This document shows positions 1 through 9,221 of a stretch of DNA of 64,000 nt, in pieces (position 1 is the first letter of the stretch; each line of letters starts with the position of its first letter). Where the stretch lies: assembly GCA_021815405.1 (NCBI GenBank), contig JAKAGV010000012.1, forward strand, positions 1 to 64,000, in the 5' to 3' direction. The position numbers and the translations under genes were made by a program. The stretch is from Bacteroidota bacterium. Lineage in GTDB: Bacteria > Bacteroidota > Ignavibacteria > Ignavibacteriales > Ignavibacteriaceae. The notes beneath the pieces were generated by a model, which was given only the letters and a program-made list of their open reading frames with translations, searched no databases and was not told where the DNA came from.

Positions 1-161
1 AACTGGTACAGAACTCCGGTTTTGTATATCCCCAGCATCGCCGCTGTAAGAACATCACTTAAGCCGTGAGCGCCGAAAGCTCCGATAGCTACACCTAAAA
101 ACCCGAAGACACCGCCGGCGATTATCCACGCGGGTCTCTTATTATTATCTGATTTGTTCAT
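1..161 (-). CDS. DUF423 family small membrane protein (3' part outside window)
   Basis: Only the first 53 codons are visible; the gene runs off the left edge. The start is the ATG at 161-159, although no clear Shine-Dalgarno sequence precedes it. After a short polar N-terminus the protein has a hydrophobic glycine-rich segment reading GFLGVAIGAFGAHGL (residues about 20-34), followed by a second segment with KTGVLYQ. That order is the signature of the DUF423 (YgdD-like) integral membrane family, whose members are about 110-130 residues with four predicted membrane helices. The biochemical role of the family is unknown. The family call rests on motif recognition from a partial sequence. Confidence 0.75.
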   Translation of the reverse strand, partial: MNKSDNNKRPAWIIAGGVFGFLGVAIGAFGAHGLSDVLTAAMLGIYKTGVLYQ

Positions 162-207
162 ATTATTTCGTAATATTTTTTATTATTATCAATGAAGCAC
201 AATCCTT

Positions 208-276
208 GGAATATTGGAGAAATGGAGTATTGGAATAGACTGAGCTATTCCATTATTCCAATATTCCATTACTCCC
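208..276. repeat. Intergenic inverted repeat built of GGAATATTG-like units
   Basis: The left arm (208-238) contains GGAGTATTGGAATAG and the right arm (245-276) contains CTATTCCATTATTCC, separated by a six-base loop. Each arm is itself a run of near-identical 8-9 base words (ATGGAATATTGGA). A second, clearly related copy lies at 32395-32448. Nothing protein-coding was seen in 162-440 apart from this hairpin. It could be a transcript-end structure or a dispersed intergenic repeat family; the sequence alone does not decide. Confidence 0.7.
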
Positions 277-440
277 TTCAATCAAGATAATTTTTACTCT
301 TAAGAATTACCAACACGGAAGAATATCTGTAAATTTTCCATGTGCATTTTGGGATTGACCATTCACCAAAAAGTATTAAATTGCCTGGTTCAAATTAACC
401 GACTTGTTACTAAACAATCAACCTGGATTGAGACCAACTT

Positions 441-2453
441 ATGAATTACTTCAAGCTTAAATCCAATTATGAGCCTTCCGGCGATCAGCCAAAAGCAATT
501 AACGAACTGCTGGAAGGATTGAAACGCGGAGACAAGTTCCAAACTCTGCTTGGTGTTACAGGCAGCGGCAAGACTTTTACCATCTCCAATGTTATTAAGG
601 AAATCAACAAGCCGACTCTTATAATCTCCCATAACAAAACCTTAGCAGCACAGCTGTACTCTGAGTTCAAGTCATTCTTCCCGGAAAATCCTGTTGAGTT
701 CTTCATAAGCTATTATGACTATTACCAGCCGGAAGCTTACGTCGTCTCCAGCGATCTTTATATCGAAAAGGATTTCTCAATCAACGAAGAAATTGACCGG
801 CTCCGTCTTAAAGCAACCACTTCTTTAATTGAAGGACGGAACGATGTAATTGTTGTTGCCAGCGTAAGCTGTATCTACGGCATAGGCGCACCGCAGGAAT
901 ATGCCAACCAGATTATCTTCTTAAAGAAAGGAATGACTGTCCCTAGGAAAAAGCTTCTTCGGGATTTGATTGACATCCATTACGTCCGGAACGACGTAGA
1001 TTTTACCAGAGGCGCATTCAGAGCAAGAGGCGATGTGGTTGAGATTATACCGGCTTACCAGTATGATGAAGCTATCCGCATCGAGTTCTTTGATGATGAA
1101 ATTGAACGGCTGTCCATTATTGATTCGGTTACCGGAGATGTAATCCGGGAGATCGATTCCGCTCCCGTTTACCCTGCTAAATATTTTGTTACGGATAGAG
1201 AACAAACTCAAAAAGCAATCTATAATATCGAGCTTGAACTTGAAGACCGCCTGAAGTATTACAGGAAGGAAGAAAAATATCTTGAAGCCCAGCGGATTGA
1301 ACAGAGAACCAGGTTCGATATTGAAATGATGAAGGAAATCGGCTACTGCTCCGGCATAGAAAACTACTCCCGCCATATGGATGGTCGTGCACCGGGCTCC
1401 AGACCTTACAATCTATTCGATTATTTCCCAAAGGACTTTCTTCTTATAATAGATGAATCGCATGTTACTGTTCCTCAGCTAAGAGCAATGTATAACGGTG
1501 ACAGAAAAAGGAAAGAAACTTTAGTCGAGTACGGATTCCGTCTTCCGTCGGCTCTCGATAACCGTCCTATGAAGTTTGAAGAATTTGAAAGCATGCTTAA
1601 CCAGGTAATATTTGTAAGCGCAACGCCGGCAGATTATGAATTAGAGAAAAGCGGCGGAGTTGTAGTCGAGCAGATTATCCGCCCTACCGGATTGCTCGAT
1701 CCTGAAATTGAAGTACGCCCGATTAAAGGTCAGATTGACGATCTTATTGCCGAGATTAGAATCCGTTCTGCCAAAGAAGAAAGAGTTTTAGTAACAACTC
1801 TTACTAAGAAGATGGCAGAAGATCTATCTGATTATCTTGATAAAATCGGAATCAAAGTAAGATACATCCACAGCGATATTGATGCACTTGAAAGGGTTGA
1901 GATTTTACGTGACTTAAGAATCGGCGACTTTGATGTTCTCGTCGGCGTTAATCTTTTAAGAGAAGGTCTTGACTTACCGGAAGTTTCCTTAGTCGCAATA
2001 ATCGATGCCGATAAGGAAGGCTTCCTCCGCAGCGAGCGTTCTTTAATGCAGACCGCAGGCAGAACCGCCCGTAATGTAAACGGCAAAGTTATAATGTATG
2101 CCGACATAATAACCGACTCTATGAGAAAGACTATCGACGAAACTAACCGCCGCCGGATTCTTCAAACGGAGTATAACATTGCCAATAATATTTCTCCAAA
2201 AACAATTTATAAAAGTATGGAGGAGATTCTCAATTCAACTTCAATCGCGGATGTTAGGAAGAAGGATGAAAAAGATACAGGCTTATTTACCAAAGTAGCG
2301 GAGCCGGTATTAAAATATATGAACACCGAACAAAAGCAGGATCTAATTGAACAGCTAACAGAACAGATGCATCAGGCAGCTAAAGACCTTGAGTTTGAAA
2401 AAGCCGCTTCACTCCGCGACGAAGTAAACCGGCTTAAGAAGATGATCAAATAG
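441..2453 (+). CDS. uvrB: UvrABC excision nuclease subunit B
   Basis: UvrB is the damage-verifying helicase-like subunit of bacterial nucleotide excision repair; it is loaded by UvrA and recruits the UvrC nuclease in the cytoplasm. The 670-residue length is normal. Visible landmarks are the Walker A motif GVTGSGKT (38-45), the aromatic beta-hairpin [10 protein letters not shown] (91-100) that inserts between DNA strands, the DESH Walker B box near residue 340, the C-terminal helicase motifs ([17 protein letters not shown]), and a C-terminal UVR coiled-coil domain (about 630-665) that contacts UvrC. The start ATG gives the standard N-terminus ending in [10 protein letters not shown]. The gene is monocistronic here and faces the convergent peptidase gene. 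No LexA-like box was recognised upstream. Confidence 0.98.
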   Translation: MNYFKLKSNYEPSGDQPKAINELLEGLKRGDKFQTLLGVTGSGKTFTISNVIKEINKPTLIISHNKTLAAQLYSEFKSFFPENPVEFFISYYDYYQPEAYVVSSDLYIEKDFSINEEIDRLRLKATTSLIEGRNDVIVVASVSCIYGIGAPQEYANQIIFLKKGMTVPRKKLLRDLIDIHYVRNDVDFTRGAFRARGDVVEIIPAYQYDEAIRIEFFDDEIERLSIIDSVTGDVIREIDSAPVYPAKYFVTDREQTQKAIYNIELELEDRLKYYRKEEKYLEAQRIEQRTRFDIEMMKEIGYCSGIENYSRHMDGRAPGSRPYNLFDYFPKDFLLIIDESHVTVPQLRAMYNGDRKRKETLVEYGFRLPSALDNRPMKFEEFESMLNQVIFVSATPADYELEKSGGVVVEQIIRPTGLLDPEIEVRPIKGQIDDLIAEIRIRSAKEERVLVTTLTKKMAEDLSDYLDKIGIKVRYIHSDIDALERVEILRDLRIGDFDVLVGVNLLREGLDLPEVSLVAIIDADKEGFLRSERSLMQTAGRTARNVNGKVIMYADIITDSMRKTIDETNRRRILQTEYNIANNISPKTIYKSMEEILNSTSIADVRKKDEKDTGLFTKVAEPVLKYMNTEQKQDLIEQLTEQMHQAAKDLEFEKAASLRDEVNRLKKMIK

Positions 2454-2454
2454 A

Positions 2455-2596
2455 GGTACAAGGAATAAAGGTATAGGCGAAATCCCATCCGGTCATTTAG
2501 ACTATGGAACTTACTCAGTTTATATTATACCCATATACCTTTATACCTCATACCGTATACCTTTATACCCCTATACCATTATAACTTTGTACCTTT
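2455..2596. repeat. Long inverted repeat between convergent genes (GGTATAAA words)
   Basis: The left arm GGTACAAGGAATAAAGGTAT (from 2455) is mirrored by a right arm ending CTTTGTACC at about 2596, and the interior repeats ATACCTTTATACC words several times. It lies exactly between the stop of uvrB and the stop of the convergent peptidase gene, so it may act as a bidirectional transcript end. Its word-repeat construction resembles the element at 208-276, although the words differ. Confidence 0.6.
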
Positions 2597-2600
2597 ACCA

Positions 2601-5129
2601 CTACGGCTTCCCGGCTTCCTTTTGCCGGTTCTCTATTTCCTTAATCGCTCTTTTCGCGACTTCAACAATCCTAAAGTTTGTTGTCTCATGAGCAACTTTT
2701 TGAAGTACCGGGATTGAATCTTCGGTGCCGAGTCTTCCGAGTCCGTTTACAGCAATCAAGCTTACAATCCAGTAAGGATCATTAACTAATTTCTCGCAGA
2801 GCTTTGCAGTCTTATCTTTATTAAAGCTGCTCTGAGTCAACATAAATAGGGCTCTTGTCCTAACCTCATCCGGCTCTCCATACTTTGTAAACTTTACTTC
2901 GTAATCGTATGCTTTATTAGAATCAATAGAAGCCATAGCACTTAGAGCCGCAACTTTAATTGTTCCCTGGTATGAATCTGTGTTCATTGCTCTGATAACG
3001 ACGGGCAAAGCTTTAATCGAGTCTATCTTAGCATAAGCTTCCACCGCTGCCGCGCGGACAAAATAATTTTTTGCTATGTCAAACTTTTCACTTAGCAGTT
3101 TTGCAATTCCTTTATCTTGACTCTGCAGCTTTTCCATTCCATTATTCTTTTCCAATGAGGTCAATTTTGAAAAGTTACCTAAAGAGTTTATTGCACTTAC
3201 TTGTACTCTTTGATCCTTGTCTTTAAGCGCTTCTACAAGAGAATGCTCAGATTCATCATTTACAAATTTACCAAGTAAAGCAGCGCATTGAGAACGTACC
3301 GCCCAGAACGAATCATCTTTAAGAGAAGCCGCTAATGCTTTTTCTGCCTCATCTCCTTTTTCCTTCGCTAACTGATCTGCTGCCCAGATTCTGCCGACAA
3401 CATCCTTATCGTTCTTAAGCTGGTATACAAGCTCAGGCTCGGATTTCTTTACGTTCACTTCATCAAGCAGATAATGACCTTCATCGAAGTTAACCATTAA
3501 AGGCTTTTCATTTACATCAAAGCTGTAAGGGTTATTTAACGAATCAATCCAAACTGTTTTGGTAATCTTCTGCGAAGGAGTCTCGATAAAAATATCAACC
3601 GGAACGCGGTAAACCGGAGTTAAGCTGTCAACTTTTTGAGTTTGATCGACAGTCATTAAAAGCTTATGCGAATCCTGATCATAATTATACTTTACATCGA
3701 ATATAGGATGACCGCCTTTGTAAATCCATTCTCTAAAGAACCAATTTAAATTTCTTCCGGTTGCAGCCTGAAAAGCCCGTTCAAGATCGTGAGTATCAAC
3801 GTTGTGGAATTGATTCCGCTGAACATAAAGCCTTATCGCCTTGAAGAACAATTGATCGCCCAGCATATGTCTCAGCATATTCAAGATAGAAGCTCCGCGC
3901 TGATAAATGTAAACACTGAAGACATCATCGGGAGAATTATATCTTGCATAATACGTAGCCTGTCTCTCACGCTTGTCAGCCATTACAACCTGCTGGTGGT
4001 TCTGGTTCATTTCATAAGTGTAATGATCATTGCCGAATGCATGCTGACCATATAGCGCCTCAAAGAATTGAGCGAAGCCTTCATTAAGCCATGCATCATT
4101 CCAATCGCGGCAAGTCAGCAAATCGCCAAACCACTGATGCGCTGTTTCGTGGGAGACAAGGTTGGTAGAATTTACCTGCGGCTCGGCGTCCTTATCATGA
4201 AGTGTTGTGTTTGTTAAAGTAATTGCAGAAACATTTTCCATTCCGCCTTCGGTAAAATTCTGAACTGTAGAGAGAGAAAGCTTTTCCCATTCATAATGAT
4301 GACCAGTAACTTCTGAAAAATATTTTAAGATATCCGGTGTATGAGAAAAGTTTTCCATTGCGTACTTGGCATATTCCGGCTCTACATAATAATAGATAGG
4401 AACGTCGTCCCATTTTGTTTTTAGGATATCATACTTGCCGGCAATAATCGAGTTAAGATAAACAACGTGCGGTTTGTTCTCAGTCCATGTAAAAGTCTTT
4501 GAGTGGTCTTTCTTATCCGTTGTTTCTTTTGTAAGAACACCGTTGGAAACAACAACCCAACCCTCGGGCACTGTTGCAGTTAACGTGCTTGTACTAAAAT
4601 CATTTGGATGATCCTGGCAGGGATACCAATACTGAGCATCTTCGGATTCGCTCTGACTCCATATCTCCGGGATTCTTTTAGGGTAGGCTTTATCCGGAAG
4701 AGTAAAGAATATTCCTTTCTTAGGAATTGTTGAGTAAGTAACTGAATAAGTCAAAGTATCATTTATTCCATAAGGCTTGTTCAAATCTATAGTAAGAATT
4801 TTCCCGTCATATTGATATTTAAGATTTTCATTCCCCATTGTAACCTTGTCAATTTTCATGTCCATCGCATTCAAATGGACATTCTTATAATCAAGCTGAA
4901 AAGGAACAATCTTTTCAGTTGCAACACCAAAGACTTCCTTTTTAGCAATATCGAAATGGAAATTCAAATCAAGATGGACCATGTGAAATTCCTTATCAGG
5001 CGCATGCCTTATAGGTGCAGTGTTAGACGTCCGCATAAACATCTGGCACCAAAGGAATGATGATGATAAAAGAATGATGGCTAAAATAAATCCCGCAAAG
5101 CGAGTGCCCCTGTGAAACGAACTAGACAT
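2601..5129 (-). CDS. Exported M1 family zinc aminopeptidase with C-terminal HEAT repeats
   Basis: This is a gluzincin metallopeptidase predicted to trim N-terminal residues from peptides outside the cytoplasm. The exopeptidase motif GGMEN (about 295-299), the zinc motif HETAH (327-331) and the downstream glutamate of WLNEGFAQFFE (about 350) are all present. A single N-terminal hydrophobic segment (AGFILAIILLSSSFLWCQ) gives a signal peptide or anchor. From about 560 onward the sequence is alpha-helical HEAT-like repeats (for example SQCAALLGKFVNDES, VQVSAINSLGNF), an addition found in some Bacteroidota M1 enzymes. The frame stays open to a TTG at 5144, but the ATG at 5129 is preferred because GGGAG lies 8-12 bases before it; that gives 842 residues. 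The substrate is unknown. Confidence 0.93.
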   Translation of the reverse strand: MSSSFHRGTRFAGFILAIILLSSSFLWCQMFMRTSNTAPIRHAPDKEFHMVHLDLNFHFDIAKKEVFGVATEKIVPFQLDYKNVHLNAMDMKIDKVTMGNENLKYQYDGKILTIDLNKPYGINDTLTYSVTYSTIPKKGIFFTLPDKAYPKRIPEIWSQSESEDAQYWYPCQDHPNDFSTSTLTATVPEGWVVVSNGVLTKETTDKKDHSKTFTWTENKPHVVYLNSIIAGKYDILKTKWDDVPIYYYVEPEYAKYAMENFSHTPDILKYFSEVTGHHYEWEKLSLSTVQNFTEGGMENVSAITLTNTTLHDKDAEPQVNSTNLVSHETAHQWFGDLLTCRDWNDAWLNEGFAQFFEALYGQHAFGNDHYTYEMNQNHQQVVMADKRERQATYYARYNSPDDVFSVYIYQRGASILNMLRHMLGDQLFFKAIRLYVQRNQFHNVDTHDLERAFQAATGRNLNWFFREWIYKGGHPIFDVKYNYDQDSHKLLMTVDQTQKVDSLTPVYRVPVDIFIETPSQKITKTVWIDSLNNPYSFDVNEKPLMVNFDEGHYLLDEVNVKKSEPELVYQLKNDKDVVGRIWAADQLAKEKGDEAEKALAASLKDDSFWAVRSQCAALLGKFVNDESEHSLVEALKDKDQRVQVSAINSLGNFSKLTSLEKNNGMEKLQSQDKGIAKLLSEKFDIAKNYFVRAAAVEAYAKIDSIKALPVVIRAMNTDSYQGTIKVAALSAMASIDSNKAYDYEVKFTKYGEPDEVRTRALFMLTQSSFNKDKTAKLCEKLVNDPYWIVSLIAVNGLGRLGTEDSIPVLQKVAHETTNFRIVEVAKRAIKEIENRQKEAGKP

Positions 5130-5353
5130 TTTTTTAACTCCCAAATAGAATAAAAAAAATTAATTTAAAAGAAGAAATACAGCTTAGCTTAATAAACATA
5201 GGTGCGAATATAATTTAAGTAATTGAGATTTATCACCGGAAACTGAAAATTATGATAAACGGTAAGACACAGATTTCACTGATTACGCCGATAATTAACC
5301 AAAATATTTTCAGAAAAAAACGGCATAGCGATAAATATTATAAAGGAAAAAAA

Positions 5354-5491
5354 TTAATTACTGAAGTTACGCAATTGTCATGCTGAACTTGTTTTCAGCA
5401 TCTAAAAACAGCTTAAAAATAAAGATTCCGAAACAAGTTCGGAATGACAAATGGATCATTTTATTCATTTTGCGTAACTTCAGTTAATTAA
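5354..5491. mobile_element. MITE-like element with terminal and nested inverted repeats
   Basis: The outer ends are a perfect 15-bp inverted repeat, ACTGAAGTTACGCAA (5360-5374) and TTGCGTAACTTCAGT (5470-5484), with AT-rich TTAATT flanks that extend the symmetry. Inside is a second imperfect inverted pair: TGTCATGCTGAACTTG... (5376-5403) and ...CAAGTTCGGAATGACA (5423-5449). There is no coding capacity. This architecture is typical of a non-autonomous miniature element or a dispersed palindromic repeat. No full-length relative is present in the window. Confidence 0.65.
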
Positions 5492-5926
5492 ATAAAATAA
5501 CATCATCGATGTGAAATATTTTTTTGGAATGACATGTTCATAGTAATTTTATTTTCATAATTCTATTGATTTTAATATTTCAATTAAGCAATTTAAGATA
5601 GAAATTTAAAAGGATTTAGAGGGATCTATTTTTGGTAAGCGTATTTCTCAAATTTACTAACTGTCATAATAAATGGGACTAACTATAGAGCTGATTGCAA
5701 CTTGTTGTAATTTGCCGGCAGTCAGTTCATAAGCGGGGTTACTCTTCATTCCGGGATTTTAACATTAAAATAAATCCCGCGCAGCTTTGGACTTACTCTA
5801 AAAAATTAAATTTAAATTTTGATTAAGTCCATCAGTTAAAAATTAAAATTAAGATTTTAGGAATATTCAAAAAGAAATAATTTTTTCTTTAAGCAAATAA
5901 CGGGATGCCTTAAGATGAATTTATAT
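5492..5926. other. Non-coding AT-rich spacer with one short hairpin
   Basis: No convincing reading frame was seen. The only structured piece is CGGGATTT (5752-5759) with AAATCCCG (5772-5779), an 8-bp hairpin with a 12-base loop and no T-run after it. Nothing else recognisable. Confidence 0.5.
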
Positions 5927-6150
5927 ATCACTAAGGAAAAAAGTAAATTCCGTAAGGAAAAAGTGAATTTCACTAAGGGAAAAATAAATTACCTTAAGGA
6001 AAACCAAATTTGCCGAGGGAAAACGGAAATTTCCTTAGGGAAAAAATGAATTCCCTTAAGGAAAAATCAAAAAACCCCTGGCAAATGAAAAATTCCCAAG
6101 GGAAAAAATGGTTTTCCTAAGGGAAAAAGTAAATTCCCTTAAGGAAAAAA
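5927..6150. repeat. Tandem array of about eleven 19-21 bp units with a TTCCCTTAAGGGAA-like palindromic core
   Basis: Units follow one another without spacers, each made of a degenerate palindrome (consensus TTCCcTTAAGGGAAAAA) plus a short variable A/T tail. Good examples are TTCCTTAGGGAAAAAATGAA near 6030 and TTCCCTTAAGGAAAAA near 6050 and 6134. Unit lengths vary by one or two bases and sequences diverge, so this is not a recent slippage product. It ends about 95 bp before the fibronectin-III protein gene at 6246. It could be a cluster of protein-binding sites or a structured untranslated region. Confidence 0.75.
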
Positions 6151-6171
6151 GCTTTTACCCGAAGTAAAAGC
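6151..6171 (+). promoter_or_regulatory. Hairpin at the end of the palindromic array
   Basis: GCTTTTAC (6151-6158) and GTAAAAGC (6164-6171) form a perfect 8-bp stem with a CCGAA loop, directly following the tandem array and 75 bases upstream of the next start codon. No T-run follows, so it is not an obvious intrinsic terminator; a 5' untranslated structure is possible. Confidence 0.45.
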
Positions 6172-6245
6172 CCTAAAATCGCATAAAATCGAACAATAAG
6201 CTAAAAAATTACAATTTTTGATTTAAAATTTAATAGGAGACAAAC

Positions 6246-6869
6246 ATGTCTAGAGTAAAATCGGATTTAAAAGGAAAAACCGACGAGGAAGTCCTTAGTT
6301 TGAGTGATAATCGTATAAAAACATTAACCGGGGGAGGAAGCAAAGTTGTTGTAACTGAATCTAAGGTAACGGAGTACCAGACAGCAAGAACCACTTTTGG
6401 TGATAAGGTTGGTAATGTTGCGGCTGAAAAAGATAAGTTGAAACAGATAGTTTTGGAAAGAGACAAAGCAAGAGATGACCTGGAGAGGTTAGATGGATCC
6501 ATAGTTGATGAGATAAACAGTAAGGCAACTGAAGCTACCGATTTATTAACCACCGGTTTCCCTTTAACGACCGAAAAGGGAACCTCAGAACCCGTAGAGC
6601 AGGTGGCAAACCTGTCTGCAGCTACCGGAGACGAACCGGGCGAGATCGATGTTAACTTTGACCGCGTTAGATCGGCTTCGGGTTATGAGTATCAGATATC
6701 GGCAGAAAATCCGGATAGCTGGACAAACGCCGGTGCATCGGGTAAGACTTCAAAGTTCACATTCTCAAACTTAACGCCGGGCAAAAAGTACTGGATAAGA
6801 GTCCGCGCATTTAAGGGAGAAGAAAAAGGAATGTGGAGTAACCCAGTTGCGGCTACTGCGCCGTATTGA
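6246..6869 (+). CDS. Fibronectin type III domain protein with helical N-terminus
   Basis: The 207-residue product has a charged, probably helical N-terminal half (residues 1 to about 100, with EKDKLKQIVLERDKARDDLE suggesting coiled coil) and one C-terminal fibronectin type III domain (about 120-205), recognisable from GEIDVNFDRV, GYEYQIS, FSNLTPGKKYWIRVRA and the final WSNPVAATAP. No signal peptide or membrane segment is seen, so its location is uncertain. The start ATG is well supported by AGGAGA six bases upstream. The last codons and the following hairpin are repeated at 9080-9180. It is preceded by the palindromic array at 5927-6150. The biological role is unknown; similar FN3 proteins are usually annotated as hypothetical. 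Confidence 0.85.
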   Translation: MSRVKSDLKGKTDEEVLSLSDNRIKTLTGGGSKVVVTESKVTEYQTARTTFGDKVGNVAAEKDKLKQIVLERDKARDDLERLDGSIVDEINSKATEATDLLTTGFPLTTEKGTSEPVEQVANLSAATGDEPGEIDVNFDRVRSASGYEYQISAENPDSWTNAGASGKTSKFTFSNLTPGKKYWIRVRAFKGEEKGMWSNPVAATAPY

Positions 6870-6890
6870 ATTTACAATTAGCTTGTTTTA

Positions 6891-6922
6891 GAGATGTTAT
6901 CTTTAAGAAAAGACGACATCTC
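6891..6922 (+). terminator. Hairpin after the FN3 gene (imperfect copy)
   Basis: GAGATGTTATCTT pairs imperfectly with AAGACGACATCTC across a TAAGAA loop, 21 bases after the stop codon. The better-conserved second copy is at 9149-9180. There is no strong T-run, so termination strength is uncertain. Confidence 0.55.
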
Positions 6923-6997
6923 TATCTTCTGACATCCGATGTTATTAAAACATTGAGTGCCTTATTTATGGCATTAAAATTTATAAAGGATGGAAAA

Positions 6998-9079
6998 ATG
7001 AATAAACTTATTCTTGTGCTTACTCTGTTTTTTATCATTACACTCAAAGCAGTGGCGCAAATTTACTGGCAGCAAACAAATGGACCTTATGGAGGAGACA
7101 TTCTTTCATTACTGCGGAATGATAATGGTAATTTATTTGCAGGCACAAGAGGTAAAGGTTTATTTATATCTGTTGATAACGGTAAAAGCTGGAACCGGAT
7201 AAAAAATTTCCCACATTCTGACGTATTTACACTCGCCCAAAATTCTATAGGAGAAATTTTTGCCGGTACAAATGAGGCACTGTATAAATCTACCGATCAT
7301 GGAATTAATTGGAACAATATAACAGCTAATTCTAACTATTATTCTGCCGCATTAGCATTAACAATAGATAAAGAAAACAATATTTATTTTGGGGATTATA
7401 CCTGGAATTATAAATCAACTGACGATGGTGAAAGCTGGAATAAGATTAGCGGCGATGAATCTTATAATCATTCTGTCCTTTCAATAGGCGTAGACAACAA
7501 AGGATATATTTATTACACGGCTTCTAACGGTTTTTTCTTAAGCCGGGACGGCGGTTTAAGTTGGCAGCAAGTAATCGTAAATGACACTATCAATAATTTT
7601 GGACCTATTTTGATAGATTCTGATGATGATATTTTAACAGGTACTAATTATGGAATTATAAAATCTACTGATAACGGTGCAAGCTGGAGATTTATTAGGA
7701 TAAACGATCAGAATATGGTCTATGCTTTAAATTTAAACGAATCGAGAAGCGGAACTATTTATGCTTGCTCTAATAATTCAATTTATGTTTCTACTGATAA
7801 AGGTGAAAGCTGGGTAAAGATAATTGGCGAACCTCCATACACCTACATAAATGATTTAATTACAGATACAACCGGCAACATCTTAGTCGGAACATCAAAA
7901 GGATTTTACTTTTCAAGAGATGGCAAGAATTGGGAACAAAATAATACGGGTATCATAAATACAACAATGCGAGTATTAGAGTTTGATAGAGATGGAAATT
8001 TATTTGCCGGAACTTCAAGTGGAATATTTAAATCTTCCGATTTAGGTGAACATTGGGAATTAAGCAGCAGCAATTTACTATATGTATATGATATAGAAAT
8101 GAATTCACATGGTCACATTTTTGCAGCCACATCTTCAGGTATTATACGTTCGAAGGATAAAGGAATGAACTGGACTTTATTAACTACCGGATTATCAGAC
8201 CGTTTTATACATTCATTAGCTATAAATATTAATGATGATATTTATGCGGCTTCCCAGTATTTTATTTTTAAATCCACAAATAACGGAGAAGCGTGGGAAA
8301 AAGTAAATATAGGAATAGATAGTTTATACGTTTATGATATTACAATAAATAACAATGGCTGTATTTTTATAGGCGGTTTTGGAGACTTAGTGAAATCTAC
8401 TGATAACGGATTAAGCTGGAATCATAACAATCCCGGTTTAACAAATAAGTATATCAGTTCATTAAATGTTACGCCTAGCGGTGAGATACTTGCAGGGACA
8501 CAATTCAAAGGCGGTATTTTTCATTCTGTAAATAACGGATCATCCTGGTTTCAGATTAACGGTGGTCAAAAAGAATTCTTCGATATAAAATCAATATACA
8601 GTAATAAGTACGGTGATCTTTTTATTATTACAGAAAAGGGAATTTTCAGGTCAACAAATAACGGTTCTACATGGGAAGACATAAACAACGATATTTCCAT
8701 TGGGTATCCAGGATATATTAATTGTATGACATCTGCTTCAGACGGGACTTTTTTTATCGGTACGTACAACAGCGGTGTATTTAAAACAACTTTGCCTGTC
8801 TTAGAACCGTTAGCAAATGATTATAGGCTTCACCAGAATTTTCCGAATCCTTTCAACATTACATCCACAGTCCAATATGAATTGCCTGTTGATTCAAAAG
8901 TATCCATAAAGCTTTACGACATACTTGGAAGAGAAATAAAGACAATTTATGAAGGCGAACTGCAGCAAGGAAGATATTTTGCAATCATCGACGGACATAA
9001 CCTGGCAAGCGGTATCTACCTGGTTAGGATGAAAACAAATAAATATTCAAAAACAATCAAAACGGTTTTTCTGAAATGA
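6998..9079 (+). CDS. T9SS-secreted sortilin-like BNR-repeat beta-propeller protein
   Basis: The 693-residue exported protein starts with a signal peptide (MNKLILVLTLFFIITLKAVA). It then has roughly a dozen repeats of about 40-45 residues, each containing a variant of KSTDNGxSW, the Asp-box/BNR signature of sortilin-like and Ycf48-like beta-propellers. The last 80 residues are a type A sorting domain of type IX secretion: FPNPFN..., YELPVDSKVSI, YDILGREIKT and a terminal basic strand. The protein should therefore be exported and bound to or released from the cell surface. The frame is open back to a TTG at 6866, but that stretch would cover the hairpin at 6891-6922, so the ATG at 6998, with GGATGG before it and a clean signal peptide, is chosen. 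The ligand is unknown. Confidence 0.9.
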   Translation: MNKLILVLTLFFIITLKAVAQIYWQQTNGPYGGDILSLLRNDNGNLFAGTRGKGLFISVDNGKSWNRIKNFPHSDVFTLAQNSIGEIFAGTNEALYKSTDHGINWNNITANSNYYSAALALTIDKENNIYFGDYTWNYKSTDDGESWNKISGDESYNHSVLSIGVDNKGYIYYTASNGFFLSRDGGLSWQQVIVNDTINNFGPILIDSDDDILTGTNYGIIKSTDNGASWRFIRINDQNMVYALNLNESRSGTIYACSNNSIYVSTDKGESWVKIIGEPPYTYINDLITDTTGNILVGTSKGFYFSRDGKNWEQNNTGIINTTMRVLEFDRDGNLFAGTSSGIFKSSDLGEHWELSSSNLLYVYDIEMNSHGHIFAATSSGIIRSKDKGMNWTLLTTGLSDRFIHSLAININDDIYAASQYFIFKSTNNGEAWEKVNIGIDSLYVYDITINNNGCIFIGGFGDLVKSTDNGLSWNHNNPGLTNKYISSLNVTPSGEILAGTQFKGGIFHSVNNGSSWFQINGGQKEFFDIKSIYSNKYGDLFIITEKGIFRSTNNGSTWEDINNDISIGYPGYINCMTSASDGTFFIGTYNSGVFKTTLPVLEPLANDYRLHQNFPNPFNITSTVQYELPVDSKVSIKLYDILGREIKTIYEGELQQGRYFAIIDGHNLASGIYLVRMKTNKYSKTIKTVFLK

Positions 9080-9130
9080 AAAGAAAAAGGAGCGTGGAGT
9101 AACCCAGTTTCGGCTACTGCGCCGTACTAA
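9080..9130 (+). pseudogene. Truncated 3' end of a second FN3 gene
   Basis: Read in frame, the bases after the preceding stop codon encode KEKGAWSNPVSATAPY and a stop, nearly identical to the last 16 residues of the FN3 protein at 6246. No start or upstream domain remains. The following hairpin is duplicated as well, so this is the tail of a lost paralog rather than a chance similarity. Confidence 0.85.
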
Positions 9131-9148
9131 TGGTATGATTTACTATTA

Positions 9149-9180
9149 GAGATGTCATCTTTAAGAAAAGATGACATCTC
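9149..9180 (+). terminator. Perfect 13-bp hairpin after the FN3 remnant
   Basis: GAGATGTCATCTT (9149-9161) and AAGATGACATCTC (9168-9180) pair without mismatch over a TAAGAA loop. It is the same structure as 6891-6922 and presumably ends transcription of the secreted propeller gene in its present position. Confidence 0.65.
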
Positions 9181-9221
9181 TATTCTCAGACACCCGAGGC
9201 TCGTAACAGCCAAGCAAAAAC

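Noticed and set aside
921-1376. Long open frame opposite uvrB
   Set aside because: Antisense shadow of a clearly conserved gene; no ribosome site or family resemblance.
5927-6150. CRISPR array
   Set aside because: Units are contiguous, 19-21 bases long, degenerate, and have no unique spacers; no cas genes nearby.
6866-6997. N-terminal extension of the propeller protein from a TTG at 6866
   Set aside because: It would translate through the FN3 terminator hairpin and would put a signal peptide internally; the ATG at 6998 has a ribosome site and a clean signal peptide.
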